In this document: in pieces, positions 52,227 to 61,643 of the stretch | Numbering within the stretch: position 1 is the stretch's first letter | Layout of the letters: every line of letters begins with the position of its first letter | Origin: an uncultured Lachnospiraceae bacterium | GTDB lineage: Bacteria; Bacillota_A; Clostridia; TANB77; CAG-508 | Direction of reading: 5' to 3' | Assembly: GCA_947165105.1 (NCBI GenBank) | Contig: CAMUZC010000003.1 | Location: 1-63,836 of the forward strand | DNA length: 63,836 nt | Position numbers and translations under genes: made by a program | The notes under the pieces: generated by a model | What the model was told of the DNA's origin: nothing | What the model saw: the letters and a program-made list of their open reading frames with translations, nothing else | Database searches by the model: none

Positions 52227-53609
52227 ATGTTAGAAAACATGGACAAATTAGTAGCACTATGCAAAGGAAGAGGATATGTATATCCTGGTTCAGAAATTTA
52301 TGGAGGATTAGCAAATACATGGGATTATGGACCTTTAGGAGTTGAATTAAAAAACAATATTAAAGCTGCATGGAGAAAGAAATTCGTACAAGAAAGCAAA
52401 TATAATGTTGGTTTGGATGCAGCAATTTTAATGAATCCAGAAACATGGGTTGCATCAGGTCACGTTGGAGGATTTAGTGATCCACTAATAGATTGTAAAG
52501 AATGCAAAACAAGACACAGAGCCGATAAGTTAATTGAAGAATGGATGCATGAACATAATTGCGAAGAAATAGTTGATGGTTGGTCAGATGATAAAATGAT
52601 TAATTATATGAAAGAAAACCATATTGCATGTCCAAATTGTGGAAAAGAAAACTTTACATCTATAAGAAAATTCAACTTAATGTTTAAAACATTCCAAGGA
52701 GTTACAGAAGATGCTAAAGCTGAAATATATTTAAGACCAGAAACAGCACAAGGTATTTTTGTAAATTTCAAAAATGTTCAAAGAACAACAAGAAGAAAAT
52801 TACCAATGGGAATTGCTCAAATAGGAAAATCATTCAGAAATGAAATAACACCAGGAAACTTTACATTTAGAACACGTGAGTTTGAGCAAATGGAACTTGA
52901 ATTTTTCTGCAAACCAGGAACAGAACTTGAATGGCATAAATATTGGAAAGATTTCTGCAAAACTTGGTTATTGAATTTAGGTATTAAAGAAGAAAATATA
53001 AGACTAAGAGACCATAGTAAAGAAGAATTATCACATTACAGCAATGCAACAACAGATATTGAATTTACATTCCCATTTGGATGGGGAGAATTATGGGGAA
53101 TTGCTTCAAGAACAGACTTTGATTTAAGCAAACATATGGAATTTTCAAAACAAGATATGTCTTATTTAGATCCAGAAACAAATGAAAAATATATTCCATA
53201 TGTAATTGAACCATCACTAGGATGTGACAGAGTTGCATTAGCATTTTTATGCAACGCATATGATGAAGAAGAAATTGCAGAAGGAGATGTTCGTACAGTA
53301 TTACACTTACACCCAGCATTGGCACCATATAAAGTTGCAGTTTTACCATTATCTAAAAAATTAAGCGAAAAAGCAAATGAAGTATATGAAATGTTATCAA
53401 AGAAGTTTATGTGTGATTATGATGAAGCAGGAAGCATTGGAAAACGTTACAGAAGAGAAGATGAAATTGGAACACCATATTGTGTAACAGTTGATTTTGA
53501 TACACTAGAAGATAATCAAGTTACAGTTAGAGATAGAGATACAATGGAGCAAATAAGAATTTCAATTGATGAATTGTCTAACTGGATTGAAAGCAAATTA
53601 GATTTTTAA
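52227..53609 (+). CDS. glyS: Glycyl-tRNA synthetase (dimeric, single-chain type)
   Basis: It charges tRNA-Gly with glycine. The 460 residues are the class II alpha2 type: [50 protein letters not shown], the zinc-like CKECKTRHR and CPNCGKENF, motif 2 [25 protein letters not shown], and motif 3 [14 protein letters not shown]. The C-terminal anticodon domain has [15 protein letters not shown] 52227 follows GAAGGAGGA. Expression is controlled by the T-box and its leader repeat. Confidence 0.96.
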   Translation: MLENMDKLVALCKGRGYVYPGSEIYGGLANTWDYGPLGVELKNNIKAAWRKKFVQESKYNVGLDAAILMNPETWVASGHVGGFSDPLIDCKECKTRHRADKLIEEWMHEHNCEEIVDGWSDDKMINYMKENHIACPNCGKENFTSIRKFNLMFKTFQGVTEDAKAEIYLRPETAQGIFVNFKNVQRTTRRKLPMGIAQIGKSFRNEITPGNFTFRTREFEQMELEFFCKPGTELEWHKYWKDFCKTWLLNLGIKEENIRLRDHSKEELSHYSNATTDIEFTFPFGWGELWGIASRTDFDLSKHMEFSKQDMSYLDPETNEKYIPYVIEPSLGCDRVALAFLCNAYDEEEIAEGDVRTVLHLHPALAPYKVAVLPLSKKLSEKANEVYEMLSKKFMCDYDEAGSIGKRYRREDEIGTPYCVTVDFDTLEDNQVTVRDRDTMEQIRISIDELSNWIESKLDF

Positions 53610-53649
53610 AATGAAAAGTTCTTTTAGTTTTTTTATGTGAGGTGAGATA

Positions 53650-54564
53650 ATGGAGTTTAATGAAGAACAACTAGAAAGTATAAGACATATAATAAACAAT
53701 ATTGAAACCAAAAACAGAAATAAGGTTTTAGCACGTTTTTTTATGGATAAAAACATTTTCAAGGAAGACAAGTTTTACAATGTATTTGAATTATATAAAA
53801 ATAGAATGAGAGCTGCTAAGTATACAGATCAGCAAAGTTTAGAACTTGATATTGCTGGTCAATTACAAATTCCCCAAAAGGAAGTAAATTCTATAATTAG
53901 ATACATAGATAAAATAAGCAAAAAAATAGACTATGAAATGAGTGCAAAAAAACGAAACTCTTATAAAAATACGTACATAGAAAGACTGAAAAGCGAGCAA
54001 AATAAAGTAAGAAGAAAAAATGAAAGTAAAACAACGTATATAAAAAAAGGAGAAGTGTTAAGAAGACAATTAGATACGATAATTGGTAATTATGATACTG
54101 CAACGAAAAACGGAAAACTATCAAAAGCTAAACTAAAAGTAAATATAAACAAAATTCAAAGAAGGATAGAAGAACTAGGAAATTTGATGTCAGATAGATT
54201 AGTATTGGCATCAATGTATGCAGATATAGGTGAAATAGATAAATGCAATTCAATTTTAGCTAAAGCAGAATATGATAAATTATCAGAAGAAGAAAAAAAC
54301 AGATATAAGAATGCAAAGGTAAAAGAAATATTTATAACTAATGTTAATTATATTGTTAACTTGTATAGAAGAGGATATAGTTACGAAAAGATAAAAATAG
54401 AATGTGAAAAGCAAGCAACTGATTACAGAGCAGGAGTTATAGCAAAAAATGGACCAAAAATAGAGACAGTTGGACTTACTTCAAAGTTTATAAAAAAAGT
54501 TTACGATGAGATAGAAAACGGTAAAATAAAGCTTAACACTAATGAAAACGAAAAAGAACTTTAA
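53650..54564 (+). CDS. Hypothetical, highly charged helical protein
   Basis: A 304-residue Lys/Glu/Asn-rich protein with no TM segment or signal. Predicted helices run throughout: an N-terminal helical pair (ESIRHIINNIETKNRNKVLA), a coiled central region (KLKVNINKIQRRIEELGNLM) and a C-terminal part with VNYIVNLYRRGYSYEKIKIE and VGLTSKFIKKVYDEIENG. The helix-turn-helix-like pieces YSYEKIKIECEKQ suggest nucleic-acid binding, but that is speculation. I do not recognise a family. ATG 53650 follows GAGGTGAGA. A terminator follows. Confidence 0.75.
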   Translation: MEFNEEQLESIRHIINNIETKNRNKVLARFFMDKNIFKEDKFYNVFELYKNRMRAAKYTDQQSLELDIAGQLQIPQKEVNSIIRYIDKISKKIDYEMSAKKRNSYKNTYIERLKSEQNKVRRKNESKTTYIKKGEVLRRQLDTIIGNYDTATKNGKLSKAKLKVNINKIQRRIEELGNLMSDRLVLASMYADIGEIDKCNSILAKAEYDKLSEEEKNRYKNAKVKEIFITNVNYIVNLYRRGYSYEKIKIECEKQATDYRAGVIAKNGPKIETVGLTSKFIKKVYDEIENGKIKLNTNENEKEL

Positions 54565-54607
54565 AAACAAGCTAGAATAATTATAATTATTCTAGCTTGT
54601 TTTTTTA
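54564..54607 (+). terminator. Terminator before ppdK
   Basis: ACAAGCTAGAATAATT (54567-54582) and AATTATTCTAGCTTGT (54585-54600) with a seven-T tail. Confidence 0.92.
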
Positions 54608-54614
54608 AATAATA

Positions 54615-54623
54615 TGGTATAAT
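54615..54623 (+). promoter_or_regulatory. Extended -10 promoter for ppdK
   Basis: TGGTATAAT with TATAAT at 54618-54623. The -35 match (TTGTTT at 54597) overlaps the terminator and is 15 bp away, so the extended -10 may compensate. Confidence 0.55.
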
Positions 54624-54677
54624 AATTTCATAAGGAAAATATAAAGAGAGAAAAAGATACAAAGGAGGAATATAAAT

Positions 54678-57314
54678 ATGGATAAAAAATATGTGTATTT
54701 ATTTAACGAAGGAAATAGCAGCATGAGAGAATTACTAGGTGGAAAAGGTGCTAATTTAGCAGAAATGACAAATTTAGGCTTACCTGTTCCAGGAGGTTTT
54801 ACAATTACAACAGAAGCATGTAACAATTACTACGACAATAATGAAGTTATATCAGAAGAAATAAAACAACAAATTTATGAAGGATTAGAGAAAATAGAAA
54901 AAACATCAGGTAAAGAATTAGGAAATAAAGATAATCCATTGCTTTTATCAGTTCGTTCAGGAGCTAGAGCTTCAATGCCAGGAATGATGGACACAATTTT
55001 GAATTTAGGAATAAACGATGAGGTTGTTCAAACTTTAGCAGCCAAGAACAGAAGATTTGCATTTGACAGTTACAGAAGATTTATTCAAATGTATAGTGAT
55101 GTTGTAAAAGAAATTCCTAAGAAATTATTTGAAGATGCAATAGATACAAAGAAATATCAAAGAGGATTAAAACTTGATACAGACATGGATGCAAATGATT
55201 TAGAAGATTTGGTAAAAGTGTTTAAAGGAATTTATAAGGAACAAACTGGAGATGACTTTCCTCAAAATTCAAGAGAACAATTACTAGATTCAGTAAAAGC
55301 AGTTTTTAAATCATGGAACAATCCAAGAGCTATAACATATAGAAGACTAAATGACATTCCATCAAATTGGGGAACAGCTGTAAATGTTCAAACAATGGTC
55401 TTTGGAAACATGGGAGATGATTGTGGTACAGGAGTTGCATTTTCACGTAATCCAGCAACAGGTGAAAATAAAGTCTTTGGAGAGTTTTTAATGAATGCGC
55501 AGGGGGAAGATGTCGTAGCAGGTGTAAGAACTCCATCAGAAATTGCAACATTAAAAGATGTTGATGAAAAATCATACAATGAATTTATTGGATATGCAAA
55601 AAAACTAGAAGAACATTATAAAGATATGCAAGATATGGAATTTACAATAGAACATGGAAAATTATACATTCTTCAAACTAGAAATGGAAAAAGAACAGCA
55701 AATGCTGCATTAAAAATTGCGGTTGACATGGAAGCAGAAGGATTAATAACAAAAGAAGAGGCAATTTTAAAAGTAGAACCAAAACAACTAGAACAATTAT
55801 TACATCCAAATTTTGATGCGAATAAACTAAAAAAAGCAAAAGTTATTGCAAAAGGCTTACCAGCATCACCAGGAGCTGGAACAGGAAAAATTGTTTTTTC
55901 TGCAGCTAAAGCACAAGAATTAGCTGCATCAGGAGAAAAAGAATTAGTATTGGTTAGATTAGAAACTTCACCAGAAGATATAGAAGGAATGATAGTTTGT
56001 AATGGAGTTCTAACAATAAGAGGTGGAATGACATCTCATGCAGCAGTTGTAGCACGTGGAATGGGAACATGCTGTATAGCGGGATGTGGAGAATTAACAA
56101 TAAATGAAAGTGATAACAGTTTTGTAACTGCAAATGGTGAAGTGTTTCATGAAGGAGATTACATATCTCTAGATGGAAGTACAGGAATAGTTTATGGAGA
56201 AAAGGTAGAAACGGTAAATGCATCAGTATCAGGAGATTTTGCTAAGTTTATGGGATGGGCAGATTCTATAAGAAAATTGGAAGTTCGTACAAATGCTGAT
56301 AATGCAAGAGATGCAAAACAAGCATATGAATTTGGAGCACAAGGAATAGGCTTATGTAGAACTGAGCACATGTTCTTTGAAGGAGAAAGAATTGCAGCAA
56401 TAAGAGAAATGATTGTTTCAAAAACACCAGAGCAAAGAGCAGCTGCTTTAGAAAAAATACTACCAATGCAGAGAGGTGATTTTGAAGAATTATATAAAAC
56501 AATGCAAGGATATCCAGTTACAATAAGACTCCTAGACCCACCATTGCATGAATTTTTACCACACGAAGATTCTGAGATAAGAGATTTAGCAAAAGATATG
56601 AAAATGACATTTGAAGAATTAAAAGAAATAGTTGTAAACTTGCATGAATTTAATCCAATGATGGGACATAGAGGATGCAGACTTGATGTAACATATCCAG
56701 AAATTGCTGTAATGCAAACAAAAGCAATTATAGAAGCAGCAATTAACGTTAAAAAAGATGGAATTGAGGTTCATCCTGAAATAATGATACCTCTAATCGG
56801 AGATATAAAAGAAATTAAATATGTGAAAGATTTAATTACAGAAACAGCTGATAAAATTATAAGGGCATATGAGGTAGAAATTAAGTATATGGTTGGAACA
56901 ATGATAGAAATTCCACGTGCATGTATTATAGCAGATGAAATTGCTAAAGAAGCGGAATTTTTCTCATTTGGAACAAACGATTTAACACAGCTAACATATG
57001 GATTTAGCCGTGACGATGCAGGAAAATTCTTGAAATCATATTATGAAAAGAAAATATTTGACTTTGATCCATTCCAAAGAATTGATGAAGAAGGTGTTGG
57101 AACATTAGTAGAAATGGCAGTAAAACTTGGAAAGGAAACAAGACCTGATATAGAACTTGGAATATGTGGAGAACATGGAGGAGACCCTAAATCAGTTGAA
57201 TTTTGCCATAGAGTTGGATTAGATTATGTTTCTTGCTCACCATTTAGAGTACCAATTGCAAGGTTAGCTGCTGCACAAGCTGCGGTCAACAACGGGGACG
57301 CTTCTAAATGTTAA
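54678..57314 (+). CDS. ppdK: Pyruvate, phosphate dikinase
   Basis: It interconverts pyruvate, ATP and phosphate with phosphoenolpyruvate, AMP and pyrophosphate, a hallmark of PPi-based glycolysis in clostridia. The 878 residues include the N-terminal ATP-grasp-like domain (LLGGKGANLAEM, VRSGARASMPGMMDTILNLG), the phosphohistidine loop GGMTSHAAVVARGMG, and the PEP-binding TIM barrel with GLCRTEHMFF, RLLDPPLHEFLP, MMGHRGCRLDVTYPEI, FGTNDLTQLTYG and GICGEHGGDPKSV. The C-terminus after AAAQAAV is a short Asn/Gly extension NNGDASKC. ATG 54678 follows AAAGGAGG. It is followed by a long palindrome. Confidence 0.97.
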   Translation: MDKKYVYLFNEGNSSMRELLGGKGANLAEMTNLGLPVPGGFTITTEACNNYYDNNEVISEEIKQQIYEGLEKIEKTSGKELGNKDNPLLLSVRSGARASMPGMMDTILNLGINDEVVQTLAAKNRRFAFDSYRRFIQMYSDVVKEIPKKLFEDAIDTKKYQRGLKLDTDMDANDLEDLVKVFKGIYKEQTGDDFPQNSREQLLDSVKAVFKSWNNPRAITYRRLNDIPSNWGTAVNVQTMVFGNMGDDCGTGVAFSRNPATGENKVFGEFLMNAQGEDVVAGVRTPSEIATLKDVDEKSYNEFIGYAKKLEEHYKDMQDMEFTIEHGKLYILQTRNGKRTANAALKIAVDMEAEGLITKEEAILKVEPKQLEQLLHPNFDANKLKKAKVIAKGLPASPGAGTGKIVFSAAKAQELAASGEKELVLVRLETSPEDIEGMIVCNGVLTIRGGMTSHAAVVARGMGTCCIAGCGELTINESDNSFVTANGEVFHEGDYISLDGSTGIVYGEKVETVNASVSGDFAKFMGWADSIRKLEVRTNADNARDAKQAYEFGAQGIGLCRTEHMFFEGERIAAIREMIVSKTPEQRAAALEKILPMQRGDFEELYKTMQGYPVTIRLLDPPLHEFLPHEDSEIRDLAKDMKMTFEELKEIVVNLHEFNPMMGHRGCRLDVTYPEIAVMQTKAIIEAAINVKKDGIEVHPEIMIPLIGDIKEIKYVKDLITETADKIIRAYEVEIKYMVGTMIEIPRACIIADEIAKEAEFFSFGTNDLTQLTYGFSRDDAGKFLKSYYEKKIFDFDPFQRIDEEGVGTLVEMAVKLGKETRPDIELGICGEHGGDPKSVEFCHRVGLDYVSCSPFRVPIARLAAAQAAVNNGDASKC

Positions 57315-57379
57315 AAATTCTTCGAAGTAAAGGTCAAAACTTGTCGAAAACGGTCGCCAAAGGACTAATATATTAAATT

Positions 57380-57489
57380 TCGCAGGCTTACTGGCTCGTA
57401 CTTAACAAAAGGCAAAAAGAATTAGGGTAATCTAGAAATTTTAGATTACTCATTCTTTTTGCTTCTTTTGTTAATCTCGCCAAACTGCG
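57380..57489 (+). repeat. Large nested imperfect palindrome after ppdK
   Basis: CGCAG at 57381 matches CTGCG at 57485. Inside, TTAACAAAAG and CTTTTGTTAA, then GCAAAAAGAATTAGGGTAAT and ATTACTCATTCTTTTTGC around a TCTAGAAATTTTAGA core, pair again. It spans about 110 bp in the 320-bp space between ppdK and the next gene. It could be the ppdK terminator or a small palindromic mobile element. Local G+C of the right flank (CTGCGCGCCCTGTGC) stands out. Confidence 0.65.
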
Positions 57490-57564
57490 CGCCCTGTGCT
57501 ACATTTTAATATATTTCTAAAATATTACATGAATATTACATTTTCGTAAATTAATCTAATAACG

Positions 57565-57593
57565 TTGACCTTTTTTGACAAGAATGATATACT
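57565..57593 (+). promoter_or_regulatory. Sigma-A promoter for the dockerin-bearing hydrolase
   Basis: TTGACC at 57565-57570 and TATACT at 57588-57593 with 17 bp between. It falls within the longest open frame and so supports the later GTG start at 57635. Confidence 0.72.
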
Positions 57594-57634
57594 TACTTTG
57601 TAAAAATATGTTGCAAAAGAGGAGGCGGGAAAAA

Positions 57635-59635
57635 GTGGCAAAACGTGGCTTTTTACCAAAAGAAAACGTAAGAAATATAGTAAAAAAAATCATAGTATTG
57701 AATATAATTCTATATATTTGCATAGCAATATTAGTACCAACTAATATTTATGCTGTTCAATCAAAATACCCATATTCTCAAGGGGGTCTAAGTAGTTATC
57801 CAGGCTATGACGCACTTATACAAAATTTGCAAGCAAAACATCCAAACTGGAATTTCACAATATTAAACACAGGATTAGATTGGAATGATGTTATTAAAAA
57901 TGAAACAGTAGCATCACATGGAAGAAACTTAATTTATTATACATATAGCGGAAGTTGGGTATGCTCAACATGCGGAAACAAAACATATGACTCTGGAAGA
58001 TGGAAATGTGCATCTGAAACAGCAGTAGCATATTATATGGATCCAAGAAACTGGCTAAATGATAACAATATTTTTCAATTTGAAAATTTAGCTTACAATG
58101 GAGAAATTCAAAACATTGATGGAGTTAACAAAATATTAAACAGTGTTCCATGGGCAAATGGTGGTCAAATTAATTATACAAAACCAGATGGATCTGCAGG
58201 AGTAATTTATAAATCATATGCTCAAGTTATAATGGAAGCTGCAAGAGATGCAGGAATAAGTCCATATCACTTAGCAGCAAGAATCAAACAAGAACAAGGT
58301 GCTGGTTCATCACCAAGTTCAACAGCAAACGGAACATACGCAGGGCATGTAGGATATTATAACTTCTTAAATATTAAAGCAACAGGTGGAGATATTATAG
58401 GAAACGCTTTAAATCATGCACGAAACCAAGGATGGGATGACCCAGAAAAATCAATAAGAGGTGGAGCAGAGTTTATAGCATCAGGATATATTTCAAGAGG
58501 ACAATCTACATTATATCTACAAAAATTTGACGTTGATAATTCAGATGGAAGCCTATACTATCACCAATACATGCAAAACGTTTCAGCAGCTTTAACAGAA
58601 GGAAATACAGTTAAAAACTCATATGAAAGTATGGGATTACTAGATAGTAGCATAAATTTTGTAATACCAGTATATAACAATATGCCTGCAGCAGGTTCAT
58701 ATGTTGGAGATCAAGGATCAACAGTAACACAAAATGTTCAAATTACAGGAAATGATGTAATAATTAGAAATGGTAAATCAAGATCAAGTGAAGAAATTAC
58801 CAGATTAAATTCAGGAGATATAATTTTAAGAATTGAAGTTGGTGGAACAGAAATAGATGGATATTACTGGGATAAAATAGTTCTATCAGACGGAAGAAAA
58901 GGATATGTTGCAAGAGATTATATAAAGAGAATAGATGATGTAACAAATACAAATGTTTCAGCAGTAGCAAATGTAAACGTTAACTTAAGAAATGGACCTG
59001 GAACATCAAATACAACAGTTATAAGAACTTTAACATCAGGACAATCTGTTACAATTATTGAATCTGGCAAATATAATGGCTTAGATGGATATAACTGGTC
59101 AAGAGTAAGATTAAATAGTGGAGACCAAGGATATTTGGTAAGTGATTATTTAACAGAATCAGCTCAAGCAACATATGAAATGGCATATGTAAATTGCAAT
59201 CCAGACGGAAGAGTTTATGTAAGAAGTGGAGTTGGAACAGGAAATGCAATTGTTACAGCTTTAGGAAAAGATACTAAAGTAACTGTTTTACAAAAAGCAG
59301 CAGGAAATGCTAATGGATATACATGGGATAAGATTGTTACTTTAGATGGTTTGGAAGGATATATGGCTAATACTTATTTGAGGTATGAAGAGAGCGGTAA
59401 TGGAAATACTAATACAAATGCTAATACAGGTTCATATTCAGTAGGAGATTGTAACGGAGATGGAACTATCAATTCAGGAGATTTGTTAGCTTTGAAAAAG
59501 TATTTATTAGGAACGAATGCTGTTAGTAATGAACAAGTACTTGCAGCAATGGATGTGAATAAAGATGGAGCAATTAATTCAGGAGATTTATTATTGATAA
59601 AAAAACATCTTCTAGGAACATATACAATACAATAG
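57635..59635 (+). CDS. Secreted glucosaminidase-type peptidoglycan hydrolase with SH3b domains and C-terminal dockerin
   Basis: A 666-residue protein. An N-terminal TM/signal segment at about 20-43 (IVLNIILYICIAILVP) is followed by an N-acetylglucosaminidase-like region (about 50-340): PNWNFTILNTGLDWNDVI, YYMDPRNWLNDNNIFQFE, HLAARIKQEQG with the catalytic-site Glu, and GGAEFIASGYI. Three SH3b domains follow (about 375-595), then a type I dockerin (about 605-665): GDCNGDGTINSGDLLALKKY and MDVNKDGAINSGDLLLIKKH, with the two calcium loops. GTG 57635 follows AGAGGAGG. The dockerin should bind a cohesin, but none is visible in this window. Confidence 0.88.
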   Translation: MAKRGFLPKENVRNIVKKIIVLNIILYICIAILVPTNIYAVQSKYPYSQGGLSSYPGYDALIQNLQAKHPNWNFTILNTGLDWNDVIKNETVASHGRNLIYYTYSGSWVCSTCGNKTYDSGRWKCASETAVAYYMDPRNWLNDNNIFQFENLAYNGEIQNIDGVNKILNSVPWANGGQINYTKPDGSAGVIYKSYAQVIMEAARDAGISPYHLAARIKQEQGAGSSPSSTANGTYAGHVGYYNFLNIKATGGDIIGNALNHARNQGWDDPEKSIRGGAEFIASGYISRGQSTLYLQKFDVDNSDGSLYYHQYMQNVSAALTEGNTVKNSYESMGLLDSSINFVIPVYNNMPAAGSYVGDQGSTVTQNVQITGNDVIIRNGKSRSSEEITRLNSGDIILRIEVGGTEIDGYYWDKIVLSDGRKGYVARDYIKRIDDVTNTNVSAVANVNVNLRNGPGTSNTTVIRTLTSGQSVTIIESGKYNGLDGYNWSRVRLNSGDQGYLVSDYLTESAQATYEMAYVNCNPDGRVYVRSGVGTGNAIVTALGKDTKVTVLQKAAGNANGYTWDKIVTLDGLEGYMANTYLRYEESGNGNTNTNANTGSYSVGDCNGDGTINSGDLLALKKYLLGTNAVSNEQVLAAMDVNKDGAINSGDLLLIKKHLLGTYTIQ

Positions 59636-59651
59636 AATGAAGGAGGAACAT

Positions 59652-61328
59652 ATGAAAAGAAAACTAAAGATTACTATATTAACAATATTGATTTTTATAG
59701 TATCTACATTATTTATAAAAGTTAATGCGGCGAGTGCAAATATAAGTGCAAGTAAATTAAATGCTACTGTGGGAGACAATATTACAATTTCAGTTTCAAT
59801 GAATGCTGCTGCATGGAATACAAAATTAACAGGAGCAGTTAATAAAGTCTTTGCAGGAAACAGTGAAGATGGAGAGAATATGAGTAAAACCGAATCAGTA
59901 ACATTTACACCATCAGCAGCAGGAACATATACCATAACTTTAGGTGGAGATGTTTCAGACGGTACAACAAATGCTACAACAAATGTAGGTGGTTCTGTTA
60001 CGATAACAGTAGCAGAAAAAACACAACCACAAACAAATCAAAATACACAACCAGCAACACAGACTCCAGCACAACCTAGTGTAACATACAACAATACAAA
60101 TCAAACTTTATATGTTACTAAAGATGGAATAAACGTAAGAAGTTCTGCAGATACGAGTGTAGGTAACAATATTTTAGATTCATTAAATCAAGGTGAAAGT
60201 GTTCAAGTAACTGGAATAGGTTCAAATGGTTGGTACAGAGTAAATTACAATGGAAAGACTGCATATATCAGAAAAGACTTATTAACAGCAACAAAACCAG
60301 CTGAAACCAACAAAGAAGACAAAGACAAAGAAGAAGAAAAGAAAACAGAAGAAAAATCAACAAATAAAGCACTAAAAGACCTAGTAGTAGAAAACTACAA
60401 ATTAACACCAGATTTTGATCCAGAGACAACAAAATACACAGTTGATGTAACAAAGGAAGTTGAGAAACTAGAAATTACACCAATTTTACAAGACGACAAA
60501 TCAAAATTTGAAATAACAGGAAATGAAAACTTTAAAGTTGGAAACAATATAGTAAAAATAACAGTAACAGCTGAGGATGGAACAAACAGAATTTATACAA
60601 TTACAGTATCAAAATCAAATAAAAATGGAGATGAAGATGCAACAGAAAATGGCTTAAAATTAAGTAAATTACAAATAAAAGACGTAAAATTAGATCCAGA
60701 ATTTAAGCCAGAAACAACAAATTATTCAGTGGTTGTAAGTGATCCATCATCAATAAAAATATCAGATATTACAGCAATTGCAGAAGATGAAGATGTTGAA
60801 GTTACAATAGCTGAAGCTGAAGCTGATAAAAATGGAAACAGAGTTATAACAATAATGCTTGAAGATAAAGACGGAAGCAAAAGTGGTGTTTATCAAATCA
60901 CTATAAAAAAAGGTATTATTAATCCAATAACTGAATTACAAAATAATAAAAACAAAAAAATATATTTTCTTTTAGGTGGAATAATTGCAATTCTAGTTAT
61001 AGCAATAATTGTAGTAATTATTTTATTAAAGAAAACATCAAACAAAGATGATTTTCAAGATATAAAAGAAGCTGATGAATTATCAGACGATTATGACTAT
61101 TCTTTAAAAAATGCAATAGATACAGCTAATTCAGAAGAAACACCAGAATATGATGAAATGGTTGAAGATAGTAATGTAAAATCACAAATCTTAACAAATC
61201 CAACTGATTATAATGTATTTGAGGATAGTGATAATGAAGTTGGTGTAAGTGATGAGACTAAAAGATATAACATGGATGATGACGAAGATTTTAAACCAAA
61301 AGGAAAGAAAAAAGGAAAACATTTTTAA
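59652..61328 (+). CDS. Cell-surface SH3b / cadherin-like-domain membrane protein
   Basis: A 558-residue protein. Signal peptide (about 1-27) ending VNAASAN, an Ig/cohesin-like beta domain (about 25-115), a Gln/Thr/Pro-rich linker, an SH3b domain (about 150-210: VTKDGINVRSSADTS), and an acidic linker follow. Two cadherin-like beta-sandwich domains (PF12733-like; LKDLVVENYKLTPDFDPETT and LSKLQIKDVKLDPEFKPETT) come next. A TM helix (about 438-460) and an acidic cytoplasmic tail of nearly 100 residues end it. ATG 59652 follows GAAGGAGGAA. It is 16 bp after the dockerin gene, so the two may act together on the wall. Confidence 0.8.
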   Translation: MKRKLKITILTILIFIVSTLFIKVNAASANISASKLNATVGDNITISVSMNAAAWNTKLTGAVNKVFAGNSEDGENMSKTESVTFTPSAAGTYTITLGGDVSDGTTNATTNVGGSVTITVAEKTQPQTNQNTQPATQTPAQPSVTYNNTNQTLYVTKDGINVRSSADTSVGNNILDSLNQGESVQVTGIGSNGWYRVNYNGKTAYIRKDLLTATKPAETNKEDKDKEEEKKTEEKSTNKALKDLVVENYKLTPDFDPETTKYTVDVTKEVEKLEITPILQDDKSKFEITGNENFKVGNNIVKITVTAEDGTNRIYTITVSKSNKNGDEDATENGLKLSKLQIKDVKLDPEFKPETTNYSVVVSDPSSIKISDITAIAEDEDVEVTIAEAEADKNGNRVITIMLEDKDGSKSGVYQITIKKGIINPITELQNNKNKKIYFLLGGIIAILVIAIIVVIILLKKTSNKDDFQDIKEADELSDDYDYSLKNAIDTANSEETPEYDEMVEDSNVKSQILTNPTDYNVFEDSDNEVGVSDETKRYNMDDDEDFKPKGKKKGKHF

Positions 61329-61335
61329 TAAAAAC

Positions 61336-61366
61336 AAAAGCTGAGAAATAAAAATCTCAGCTTTTT
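61336..61366 (+). terminator. Terminator after the surface-protein pair
   Basis: AAAAGCTGAGA (61336-61346), loop, TCTCAGCTTTTT (61355-61366). Confidence 0.9.
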
Positions 61367-61412
61367 ATCAAAATACGACTAGTAAATTTTGAATAAAAAA
61401 TAAGCATATGAT

Positions 61413-61441
61413 TTGACAAAAAAATTATAATATGGTACAAT
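61413..61441 (+). promoter_or_regulatory. Consensus promoter of the MATE-kinase leader
   Basis: TTGACA at 61413-61418, 17 bp, TACAAT at 61436-61441, with TGG just before the -10 (extended -10). Confidence 0.78.
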
Positions 61442-61447
61442 CGTTAT

Positions 61448-61581
61448 TGTTCATAAAATTTATGAATTAGGTAAAACCAATTAAATAGATAGGTGATTAG
61501 AACCTTAAAATCATTTGGAAACGCACATTATTTTTATAATAATGATTAACGAACAACACTAGTAAAATAGTGTTGTTTTTT
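61448..61581 (+). promoter_or_regulatory. Structured leader with terminator upstream of the MATE fusion (candidate riboswitch or attenuator)
   Basis: After the promoter come several small hairpins: TTCATA/TATGAA (61450-61466), GGT/ACC (61470-61478), AGGT/ACCT (61491-61505) and CATTATT/AATAATG (61526-61544). Then AACAACACTA (61552-61561) and TAGTGTTGTT (61568-61577) form a terminator with a T-run. TTGTTC near the 5' end can pair with GAACAA at 61551, overlapping the terminator arm, as in transcription-control switches. I cannot assign a known class. An extended -10 at 61586-61594 might instead give the gene a second promoter, making the leader a separate small RNA. Confidence 0.5.
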
Positions 61582-61643
61582 GTTTTGCTATAATCCATTA
61601 TAAAGGCGAAAATCATTTTAAACAACATGAAAAGGAGTATTAA

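Noticed and set aside
57290..57330. GGGGACG near the end of ppdK as another dispersed repeat
   Set aside because: Only seven bases match and there is no GAGAC/GTCTC closure or inverted arm.
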